Source: Microbacterium lacus (GTDB lineage Bacteria > Actinomycetota > Actinomycetes > Actinomycetales > Microbacteriaceae). Taken from it: a DNA stretch of 64,000 nucleotides. The DNA is taken from contig NZ_NMUM01000009.1 of the NCBI RefSeq assembly GCF_002812805.1, positions 96,789 to 160,788 on the forward strand, written 5' to 3'. The notes beneath the pieces are model-generated. The model saw nothing but the letters and a program-made list of their open reading frames with translations. It was not told the origin of the DNA and ran no database searches. The translations under genes were made by a program, and so were the position numbers. Positions within the stretch are counted from its first letter, which is position 1. Each line of letters starts with the position of its first letter. Positions 7,750 to 15,084 of this stretch are shown here, piece by piece.

Positions 7750-9915
7750 ATGCGCTGGCGCGGACAACAGCTCGGAGTTGCGGACGAATCCGCACTACCG
7801 GGGCTGGAACGAATGGACGGGCTCGTCCGTTCGGTGACGACGCCTGAATTCGCCGGCATCACCTTTCACGAGGTGCTCGCGAAGTCGGCGCTCAATCATG
7901 TGCCCGGGGCGTCGTCGATGCCGTTCAACTGGACGATCAATCCGTACCGAGGATGCAGCCATGCGTGCTCCTATTGCCTCGACCCGGACACCCTGATCGT
8001 GCTGGCGGATGGTCGACAGCGCCGACTCGGTGATCTCCGCGTCGGCGATCACATCGTCGGAACCGAGCGCTCGGGAAACTACCGGCGCTACGTTGAGACA
8101 ACTGTCCGCGCAAAGTGGTCAACGCATAAGCGCGCGTACCGCATCACCCTTGCCGACGGCACGCAGATCATCGCGAGCGGCGACCATCGGTTCCTCAGCG
8201 ACCGGGGCTGGAAGCACGTCACGGGAACGATGTCGGGATCAGAGCAGCGACCCTTTCTGACGACGAACAACCGACTCCAGGGGTTCGGGCTCGGCGGTGC
8301 GATGCACCCCGACCTACTCCTGGATGCAGATTTTCGCCGGGGGTACCTCGCCGGAATGATCCGTGGAGACGGAATGATCTTTCGCGGAACCTACGTCGAC
8401 GCGAAACGTACGCGCGAAGTCAACCGTTTTCGTCTCGCTCTCGCAGATGCGGAGGCACTCGATCGGACTCGCGCGTTCCTCCTCGCGGAAGGCATCGAGA
8501 CCCTGCTACGCCCATTCACACCCGCCACAACCACCCGCCGACAGATGACCGCGATTCACACGGCACGACGAGACGCGGTTGCACACGTCGAAGATCTCAT
8601 CCGCGACCCCGTGGATCCGAGCAGCGGCTGGAGAGCCGGATTCCTGTCTGGCGTCTTCGATGCCGAGGGATCCTGTTCCCGAGGGGTGCTCCGCATCAGC
8701 AACAGCGATCCAAACATCATCCGCACAATCATGGAGTCTCTGGCGCACTACGCGCTTAGTGCGGTCGTCGAGCCCGCACGCGCGAATGGCGTTCGCTACG
8801 TTCGCCTTCTGGGAGGCCTGCCCGCACGGCAAAGATTCTTCCAGCTGACGCGCCCCGCCATAACGCGCAAACTGGCTATTCTCGGCACCGCGGTGAAGAC
8901 CGCATCCGATCTGCGCGTGGTCGGTGTCGAGGGTCTCGGCTACGACATCGACATGGTGGACATCACAACAGGCACGGGTGACTTCATCGCCAACGGTGTT
9001 ATCAGCCACAACTGCTTTGCTCGCGGTACGCACGAGTACCTCGACCTCGACGCGGGCGCGGACTTCGATTCGCAGATCATCGTCAAGACCAACGTCGCTG
9101 ACGTGTTGCGGCGCGAACTGCGTGCGGGTTCCTGGCAGCACGAGCACGTCGCCCTGGGCACCAACACCGACCCGTACCAGCGCGCCGAGGGACGGTATGC
9201 GCTCATGCCCTCGATCATCGAGGCTCTCGCCGAATCGGGCACCCCCCTGTCGATCCTGACGAAGGGCACGCTGATCCGACGCGATCTCGGCGTGCTCGCA
9301 GCAGCCCGCGAGCACGTGCCCGTCGATCTCGCGTTCTCGATCGCGGTGTTCGACGATGCCCTGCAGCACTCGATCGAGCCCGGAACACCCACGGCAACCG
9401 CTCGTCTCGAGGCCGTGCGCGCCGCCACAGTCGCGGGGTTCGGGGTAACGGTGTTCATGATGCCCGTCATGCCGCACTTGACCGACTCCATTCCCGCGCT
9501 CGACGACGCACTCGCGCGCATCAAGGAGGCCGGCGCGGTGCGCGTCGTCTACGGCGCGCTGCACCTGCGCCCGGGCGTGAAGCCCTGGTTCATGCAGTGG
9601 CTCGAGCGGGAGCATCCGGAACTCGTTTCGTCGTACCGCGGGCTGTATCCGGGCGCGACGTCCAACGCGCCGAAGGGCTATCGGCAGTGGCTAGCGAAAC
9701 GCGTGCGACCCCTGATCCGGGCGCACAGGCTCGACGGGCGCGCCGAAGAGGAGCAGACGATGCGGGCGCGCGGTCCTGGCCCGGTGATCACCACGCGCTC
9801 CGCCGGCGCGTCCCTTGCGGGCGTGACAGCCACGGGCGGACCGGCATGGGCGCCTCGTCGCGACACCAAGCCCTCGGGTCCGCGCTTCGACGTGTCCCCG
9901 CCCACCCTGTTCTGA
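7750..9915 (+). CDS. Rv2578c-type radical SAM protein with in-frame intein
   Basis: The 721-residue precursor consists of a radical SAM host protein (about 375 residues after splicing) interrupted by a 346-residue intein. The host matches the Rv2578c/SPL-like family: TFHEVLAKSALNHVPG, NWTINPYRGCSHACSYC, then CFARGTHEYLDLD after the intein, followed by LGTNTDPYQ and LTKGTLIRRD. The cluster cysteines are C69, C73 and C422 of the precursor (C76 after splicing). The substrate is unknown; the family is related to spore photoproduct lyase. I chose the ATG at 7750 (MRWRGQQLG), which fits the family start; an ATG at 7735 is the alternative. A palindromic repeat begins 13 bases after the stop. Confidence 0.93.
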   Translation: MRWRGQQLGVADESALPGLERMDGLVRSVTTPEFAGITFHEVLAKSALNHVPGASSMPFNWTINPYRGCSHACSYCLDPDTLIVLADGRQRRLGDLRVGDHIVGTERSGNYRRYVETTVRAKWSTHKRAYRITLADGTQIIASGDHRFLSDRGWKHVTGTMSGSEQRPFLTTNNRLQGFGLGGAMHPDLLLDADFRRGYLAGMIRGDGMIFRGTYVDAKRTREVNRFRLALADAEALDRTRAFLLAEGIETLLRPFTPATTTRRQMTAIHTARRDAVAHVEDLIRDPVDPSSGWRAGFLSGVFDAEGSCSRGVLRISNSDPNIIRTIMESLAHYALSAVVEPARANGVRYVRLLGGLPARQRFFQLTRPAITRKLAILGTAVKTASDLRVVGVEGLGYDIDMVDITTGTGDFIANGVISHNCFARGTHEYLDLDAGADFDSQIIVKTNVADVLRRELRAGSWQHEHVALGTNTDPYQRAEGRYALMPSIIEALAESGTPLSILTKGTLIRRDLGVLAAAREHVPVDLAFSIAVFDDALQHSIEPGTPTATARLEAVRAATVAGFGVTVFMMPVMPHLTDSIPALDDALARIKEAGAVRVVYGALHLRPGVKPWFMQWLEREHPELVSSYRGLYPGATSNAPKGYRQWLAKRVRPLIRAHRLDGRAEEEQTMRARGPGPVITTRSAGASLAGVTATGGPAWAPRRDTKPSGPRFDVSPPTLF
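7975..9012 (+). mobile_element. Intein with LAGLIDADG homing endonuclease
   Basis: 346 residues in frame. Block A starts with Cys1 (CLDPDTLIVLADG). Block B has GDHRFLSDRGW with the conserved His at intein residue 71. Two dodecapeptide endonuclease motifs follow, GYLAGMIRGDG (123-133) and GFLSGVFDAEG (222-232), each with its acidic residue. Block F is GYDIDMVDITTGTGDFIANG and block G ends in His345-Asn346 followed by Cys+1. All splicing residues are present, so it should be active in splicing, and the endonuclease looks intact. The insertion point falls immediately before the codon for the third iron-sulfur cysteine. Codon choice in this stretch looks somewhat less GC-rich than in the flanking exteins. 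Confidence 0.93.
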
Positions 9916-9928
9916 CCCGTGAACGTCG

Positions 9929-9997
9929 GCGAAACACCCCCTGTGCGGCCAAACACCCCGGGAGACGGGGTGTTTGGCCGCAGAACAGGTGTTTCGC
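9929..9997. repeat. 69-bp palindromic repeat, copy 1 (CGAAACACC family)
   Basis: A near-perfect inverted repeat with 32-base arms (9929-9960 and 9966-9997) and a 5-base loop GGAGA. The outer 10 bases (GCGAAACACC) and inner 16 bases (GCGGCCAAACACCCCG) pair exactly, separated by a 6-base internal mismatch. A related element occurs at 50025-50091. It lies just after the radical SAM stop codon and could also serve as a terminator. Confidence 0.85.
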
Positions 9998-10034
9998 GGC
10001 GCGCACGAGCGGCCGGGCGTAGCGGGCGGGCACG

Positions 10035-10071
10035 CGAAAGGGCGCCCCGGATGTCCCGAGGCGCCCTTTCG
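10035..10071 (-). terminator. Terminator hairpin of the RNA helicase gene
   Basis: CGAAAGGGCGCC (10035-10046) pairs perfectly with GGCGCCCTTTCG (10060-10071) across a 13-base loop. It starts 13 bases downstream of the helicase stop codon. No long U-run follows, as is common in high-GC actinobacteria. It could serve both convergent genes. Confidence 0.7.
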
Positions 10072-10083
10072 GCTCCGTGCTGG

Positions 10084-12309
10084 TTACGCGGTCAGCTCGG
10101 CGGCGGTCAGGCCGCCCGCGAGCTCGTCGATCACGTCGTCGCCGGGCGCAGCATCCTGGAAGGGTGCGACGATCTCGGCGCGCTCGAGCATCTCGGTCAT
10201 CTTGCGACGACGCTGGCGGGTGATCAGCGTGACCACACGACCCTGCTTGCCGGCGCGGCCGGTACGGCCCGAGCGGTGCAGGTACGTCTTGTACTCGTCG
10301 GGCGGGTCGGCCTGAACGATCAGGTCAATATCGTCGACGTGGATGCCACGGGCCGCGACATCCGTCGCCACAAGCACGTTGACCCGGCCGGACGTCAGGC
10401 GCTCGAGGTTGCGCGTGCGCTTCTGCTGGTTGAGATCACCGTGCAAGGCGACGGCGGGGATACCGGCGTCGGCGAACTGCTCGGCAAGCATCTCCGCGAA
10501 CGCGCGGGTACGGGCGAAGACGAGGGTCTTGCCGTCGCGGTCGACCAGGCGGCTGAGGATCTCGGCCTTGTTGCGGTGGTCGATCACGAGCACGCGGTGC
10601 TCGATCGTGCTGGAGGCCTGGTCTTCACCGGCGACCTCGTGCACGGCCGGCTCGACGAGGAACTCGTCGACGAGCGCCGAGACCTCGCGGTCAAGCGTTG
10701 CCGAGAAGAGGAGCTTCTGCGATCCGTCCGACGTCTCGCGCAGGATCCGCTGGACGGGCTCGAGGAATCCGAGCTCGCACATGTGGTCAGCCTCGTCGAT
10801 GATCGCCACCTGGACCTCGCTCAGGTCGAGACGACCCTGGTTGATGAGGTCTTCGATGCGACCGGGCGTGCCGATGATGATGTCGACGCCCTTCTTGAGC
10901 GCACCGACCTGACGCGCCTGGGGCACGCCGCCGTAGATCTGGGTCGTGAACAGGCCCACGCTGCGGGCGATCGGCTGGATCGTGCGGTCGATCTGCAGGG
11001 CGAGCTCGCGCGTCGGGGCGAGGATGAGTGCCTTCGGCTTGCGGCCGAACTCACGACGCTGGCCGGCCTGGCCGCGCAGCACGTTCTCGACCATGGGAGC
11101 GCCGAAGGCGATCGTCTTGCCGGAACCGGTGCGGCCACGTGCGAGCATGTCGCGTCCCGCGATGATCTCGGGGATGGTTGCGGCCTGGATGGCGAAGGGC
11201 GCCGCGGCGCCGAGGTCGGCGAGGGCACGGACGATGTTGTCGCCCAGGCCCAGGTCACCGAAGCTCACGCCGTCGACATCCGTCGCCTGAATGGCTTCGG
11301 CCTGCAGGCGCTCGTGCACGACGTCGACGTGCTGCTCGTGCGACGCGGTGCGCTCGGGTTTCTTCGACCAGTCGGAGCGACCGGCGGGTGCGCCACCGCG
11401 GTCGTCGCGGCGGGGACGGTCGCTGTTGTATTCGCGCTTCGGGCGGTCGTCGAACGAACGCTTTGGCCGATCGTCGAACGAACGAGCCGGGCGCTCACCG
11501 TATGTGCGGGCCGGACGGTCGTTGTTGTACTCACGACGCGCGGGACGCTCCGCACCATCACGCGACGGGCGGTTGTCGAAAGAACGCGCGGGGCGCTCAT
11601 CGAATGAACGCGCGGGACGCTCGTCGCGACGCTCATCACGACCGCGCGCGGGACGCTCGTCGAACGAACGCTTGGGCCGGTCGTCGAACGAACGAGCCGG
11701 ACGCTCGTCGAACGAACGAGCCGGACGCTCGCCAGAGGTGCGAGCCGGACGATCGTTGTTGTACTCACGACGGGCCGGGCGCTCCGCACCATCACGGGCC
11801 GGGCGGTTGTCGAACGAACGCGCGGGGCGCTCACCATACGTGCGGGCCGGACGATCGTTGTTGTACTCACGACGGGCCGGACGCTCCGCACCATCACGCG
11901 ACGGGCGGTTGTCGAACGAACGCGCGGGACGCTCGTCGAAGGAGCGCGCGGGGCGCTCATCGAAGGAGCGCGCGGGGCGCTCATCGCGGCGCTCATCCCG
12001 ACCCCGGGCCGGACGCTCGTCGAACGAACGTGCCGGACGATCGCCGTGGGCATGGGTACGGATGCCGCGGGCCTCTTCGCGGCCGGCGCGCTGCGCCGAG
12101 GTCCAACGGGCCTTGGGTGCACCGGACTCGTCGGTCGAGGCCCCGGCGCGGAACCCGCGGTGACCAGCGCTGCGGCTGCCCGGCTTCTGCGAACGAGCCT
12201 CGGTCGCCGTGCCCTGACGCTTGCGGTCCTGGTAGGGGGTCTTCTCACCGCGGCGCGGTTCGAAGTTCTTCGCGGGTCGGCCGCCGGCCGGCTTCTTGTT
12301 CTTGGGCAT
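10084..12309 (-). CDS. DEAD-box RNA helicase with arginine-rich repeat N-terminus
   Basis: A 741-residue ATP-dependent RNA helicase. The core begins at about residue 350 with a Q motif, then Walker A ARGRTGSGKT (390-399), APTRELA, TPGRIEDL, DEADHM (about 504-509), SATLD, and HRSGRTGRAG in domain 2 (about 678). Residues 89-302 are a low-complexity tail of repeated RPARSFDE/RPARREYNND units. Such Arg-rich tails bind RNA and often promote condensate formation; in most bacterial helicases they are C-terminal, so an N-terminal position is notable. The ATG at 12309 has a good site (AGAAGGA). A 5' leader of up to 350 bases precedes it. Likely roles are ribosome assembly or RNA decay, especially in the cold, inferred from the family. 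Confidence 0.93.
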   Translation of the reverse strand: MPKNKKPAGGRPAKNFEPRRGEKTPYQDRKRQGTATEARSQKPGSRSAGHRGFRAGASTDESGAPKARWTSAQRAGREEARGIRTHAHGDRPARSFDERPARGRDERRDERPARSFDERPARSFDERPARSFDNRPSRDGAERPARREYNNDRPARTYGERPARSFDNRPARDGAERPARREYNNDRPARTSGERPARSFDERPARSFDDRPKRSFDERPARGRDERRDERPARSFDERPARSFDNRPSRDGAERPARREYNNDRPARTYGERPARSFDDRPKRSFDDRPKREYNSDRPRRDDRGGAPAGRSDWSKKPERTASHEQHVDVVHERLQAEAIQATDVDGVSFGDLGLGDNIVRALADLGAAAPFAIQAATIPEIIAGRDMLARGRTGSGKTIAFGAPMVENVLRGQAGQRREFGRKPKALILAPTRELALQIDRTIQPIARSVGLFTTQIYGGVPQARQVGALKKGVDIIIGTPGRIEDLINQGRLDLSEVQVAIIDEADHMCELGFLEPVQRILRETSDGSQKLLFSATLDREVSALVDEFLVEPAVHEVAGEDQASSTIEHRVLVIDHRNKAEILSRLVDRDGKTLVFARTRAFAEMLAEQFADAGIPAVALHGDLNQQKRTRNLERLTSGRVNVLVATDVAARGIHVDDIDLIVQADPPDEYKTYLHRSGRTGRAGKQGRVVTLITRQRRRKMTEMLERAEIVAPFQDAAPGDDVIDELAGGLTAAELTA
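11404..12045 (-). repeat. Coding tandem repeat: RPARSFDE / RPARREYNND modules
   Basis: About 214 codons of degenerate 8-codon units, with larger blocks repeated nearly verbatim. One order (RSFDNRPSRDGAERPARREY, then NNDRPART-Y/S-GERPARSF) occurs three times, and RGRDERRDERPARSFDERP occurs twice. The near-identical DNA suggests recent expansion by slippage or recombination. It lies wholly within the helicase gene. Confidence 0.85.
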
Positions 12310-12657
12310 AGTGGTGTCCTTCTGGGTTGTCTCATGTGAGAACAGCACTCCACTGAACGCACCGAAGTACGCCGCTCAGATCTGCGTCTGATCGCGGTAG
12401 GAGTTACCCGGACTCTCGTCGGCCGGGGGCCATTCAACGTGATGGTCGCCGGGGCGGATTCGCCCCCACCATCGGCCCCTTGGACTCACAAACCCATCTA
12501 CGCAAACGCGTAGTGTCCAGAGCCGACCGGCCAACACTACCGCACGGCGGTCACCCACGCTGAGAGAACGCCGGATTCTACGCGAGAAAGCACGCGGCCG
12601 CCGTTCAATAACATGAGCACGTTCGGCCGGGTGGCCGGTCGAAGGGGGGACGCATCC
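12310..12657. other. Intergenic region between helicase and aldose epimerase
   Basis: This 348-base region must hold the helicase promoter and 5' leader on the minus strand. Two perfect small palindromes are visible: GGGGCG-gatt-CGCCCC (12451-12466) and CTACGC-aaac-GCGTAG (12498-12513). No convincing gene or riboswitch is seen. A cold-shock-type leader is possible, but no specific motif supports it. Confidence 0.5.
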
Positions 12658-13599
12658 GTGACATTCGCTTCACAGGGACACGATGCGCGGCGCGGACCGA
12701 CGGGTGAGCAGTTCGTCCTGCGCAACGATAACGGCGGAGTCGGCGCGCAGATCACCCAGGTCGGCGCTGCGCTCCGTGCCCTGACCGTCGGGGGCATCGA
12801 ACTCGTTCCGCCCTACCCGGCAGATGCGCCCTCGCCCGCAGCATCCGGAGTCGTCCTCGTACCGTGGCCGAACCGGGTTCGCGACGGCGCATGGGCGCAG
12901 GATGGCAAGACCCGTCGACTCGCGATAACCGAACCCGCCCTCAATAACGCGTCGCACGGCCTGCTGCGCTTTACCGCGTACACCGCGACCGACGTCGCGT
13001 CGGATCGGGTCACCCTGGCAGCCGACGTCTATCCGCAGACGGGCTACCCCTTTCATCTGGCCACCCGAGTGATTTATGCCCTGACGGACACGGGTGTCGC
13101 CGTCACGCACGAGGTCGAAAACGTGGGGACGGATGTGGCGCCCGTCGCCGTCGGAACGCACCCCTACCTGATGATCGGTGGCGTACCCACCCGCGATCTG
13201 GCTCTGCGCTCATCCGGCACGCACCGCTTCGTTGTGGATCAGCAGCTCATCCCGACCGACGAGGTGCCGGTCAGCCCCGGAAACGACCTGCGCGAGGGAC
13301 GGCGTCTGGGCGACATCACTCTCGACACGGCGTATTCGGGGCTCCGACGTGACGCTGACGGACTCATCCGTCATTCGCTCACCGCCCCCGACGGGCGTTC
13401 ACTCGTCCTCTGGCAGGGTGCCGGCTTCGATTTCGCGCAGATCTTCACGACCGACCGATACCCGGGCCAGTCGCTCGCGGTCGCGATCGAGCCGATGACC
13501 GCACCGGCGGACGCCCTCAACTCGGGTCGAGGTCTGCGCCGGCTCGCGCCGAACGAGAAGTGGACACTCGAATGGGGCGTTGAACTGACAAGTTCATGA
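12658..13599 (+). CDS. Aldose 1-epimerase family protein
   Basis: A mutarotase-like enzyme of 313 residues that would interconvert anomers of hexoses or sugar phosphates. The fold-typical motifs are LVPWPNRVRDGAW (substrate arginine region), NNASHGLLR with the first catalytic His, and VAVGTHPYLMIGG with the second His. The C-terminal AIEPMTAPADALNSG carries the catalytic Glu. The GTG at 12658 has a strong purine tract (AAGGGGGGA) eight bases upstream; an ATG at 12613 in the same frame has none. The gene stands alone between the helicase and the DUF998-like gene. Confidence 0.9.
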   Translation: MTFASQGHDARRGPTGEQFVLRNDNGGVGAQITQVGAALRALTVGGIELVPPYPADAPSPAASGVVLVPWPNRVRDGAWAQDGKTRRLAITEPALNNASHGLLRFTAYTATDVASDRVTLAADVYPQTGYPFHLATRVIYALTDTGVAVTHEVENVGTDVAPVAVGTHPYLMIGGVPTRDLALRSSGTHRFVVDQQLIPTDEVPVSPGNDLREGRRLGDITLDTAYSGLRRDADGLIRHSLTAPDGRSLVLWQGAGFDFAQIFTTDRYPGQSLAVAIEPMTAPADALNSGRGLRRLAPNEKWTLEWGVELTSS

Positions 13600-13677
13600 G
13601 ATGTCTCTCATATTGGGATGCTCGGGGCAGAATATGGGCCTTAACGACCTGAGTCGGAAACTATAGCGGGCTATAAT
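13596..13677 (+). promoter_or_regulatory. Promoter with palindrome over the -10 upstream of DUF998-like gene
   Basis: A consensus TATAAT lies at 13672-13677. It overlaps a perfect palindrome TATAGC-gg-GCTATA (13662-13675). A second inverted repeat ATGAGA-tgtc-TCTCAT (13596-13611) sits at the stop of the previous gene. The layout suggests a repressor operator, but the protein is unknown. Confidence 0.5.
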
Positions 13678-13722
13678 CCTCGCAATAGCCACGCTTCCCG
13701 ACACCCCCCGAAAGGTCTGGAC

Positions 13723-15084
13723 GTGACACCCCCCGGTCTCGTCACACCCTCCGTCAACTTCGCCCCGTCCAATTTGCGCCCCTGGCGCGCCCTCCGCGCA
13801 TCGATGCTCGCGGTCGGCGCCACGGTGCTTGCTCTCGGTGCGACCCCTGGCGACCCCACCGTACCCCTCTGGGGCCACTGGTCGGTGGGCATGTTGGCCG
13901 CGTTCGCGGCGGCGACGACGAGTGGAATCCTTGCATACCGGGCATACACGCGGCGCACCGAATTGTCGGTGGCGAACGGCCACGACGATCGACACTGGAG
14001 CCACCGGATCGATGCGGTCTCGACCGGTTTTGCTCAGGCCCTCATCTCGGGTCTTCTGGTCGCGCTGACGTTCATCATCCTGAACGGTCTGACCGGGGGC
14101 GCCCACGTCACCGCGTTGCAGGCGACGGTTGCGGCGGGCGTCAGTATCGCCCTCGTATCGCTCATCGCCACGCTGGCGGCGTCACGCAACGAGACCATCC
14201 ACGCGGTCGGAATGCTGATGTCGCTCACGGTCCTGGGGTCTCTGACGTCGATCCTCACCACACCCGACCCGAACTGGTGGCAGCTGCACTTCAGTCAGCT
14301 GGGGACGTTCCACGTGTTCTCGGGATACATGTTCAACGGCACGCTGATCGCAACGGGAACGCTGATCGTCGCGTTCTCGTTCAGGGTCCGCCGTGTGCTG
14401 ATCAACGCCCGAGGGCAGGGACGCCTGCGAAGCGTCCGCGCACCTCGCATCTTCGCGATCCTCGTGGCCTGCGTCGGCGCGAATATGGCGATGGTCGGAT
14501 TCATCCCGGTGAATCAGCAGCAGTTCCTGCACGATCGTGCCGCCACGGGTATGACACTGTCGTTCGCCGCGCTCCTGATCCTCACCCCGTGGCTGCTCCG
14601 CGGGCTCCCCCCACGCATTTCACGGGCAACCGGCGCGATCGCCGTCGTACTCGTGATCGGCGCCACCGTATTCATCTTCGGCATCATCAACCTCGCCGCC
14701 TTCGAGATCGTCGCATTCGGCCTGATGTTCAGCTGGATCGGAGTCTTCGCGACCTGCGTCGACACACGCCATGCGCCGCGGGCAGCGGCTACCCAGGCGG
14801 AATCGGCTCCCGAGTCCGCGCGTACTTCAGCACCGGCGCCGCGCCGCGACGTGGCCTCGGGTCGCCCGCGCCGCCCGGTCGTCGTCAGCCGTCGTGCTCG
14901 CCGCGGCGCACCCGACGGGTCTGCTGCACGGGCGCTGCCGCCGGATACCCGCCGAGCAACGATGAGCTCGCTTCGGCCTTCTCGAGTGTCGAGCGTCCGT
15001 CGTCCGGCTCGCGGGGGTCCGTCCCGCGGGGGCCCGACCCCGACGATGCGGGTCCGCCCCGTCGCGCGACGCGCCGCTCTTTAG
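13723..15084 (+). CDS. DUF998-like multi-pass membrane protein
   Basis: A 453-residue protein with about eight hydrophobic segments between residues 25 and 345, spaced as in DUF998 proteins. Recognisable parts are NWWQLHFSQLGTFHVFSGY, a conserved small-residue loop, and MVGFIPVNQQQFLHD. Function in the family is unknown. The last 110 residues are a basic Arg/Pro/Ser-rich tail with no hydrophobic stretch. The end of this tail overlaps the 3' end of the convergent RND gene by 200 bases, so its sequence may be a by-product of read-through. GTG at 13723 has a GAAAGG upstream. Transcription probably starts at the TATAAT promoter 50 bases upstream. Confidence 0.75.
   Translation: MTPPGLVTPSVNFAPSNLRPWRALRASMLAVGATVLALGATPGDPTVPLWGHWSVGMLAAFAAATTSGILAYRAYTRRTELSVANGHDDRHWSHRIDAVSTGFAQALISGLLVALTFIILNGLTGGAHVTALQATVAAGVSIALVSLIATLAASRNETIHAVGMLMSLTVLGSLTSILTTPDPNWWQLHFSQLGTFHVFSGYMFNGTLIATGTLIVAFSFRVRRVLINARGQGRLRSVRAPRIFAILVACVGANMAMVGFIPVNQQQFLHDRAATGMTLSFAALLILTPWLLRGLPPRISRATGAIAVVLVIGATVFIFGIINLAAFEIVAFGLMFSWIGVFATCVDTRHAPRAAATQAESAPESARTSAPAPRRDVASGRPRRPVVVSRRARRGAPDGSAARALPPDTRRATMSSLRPSRVSSVRRPARGGPSRGGPTPTMRVRPVARRAAL

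Noticed and set aside
11404..12045. CRISPR-like repeats
   Set aside because: The periodic DNA stays in the reading frame of the helicase and has no uniform repeat-spacer pattern.
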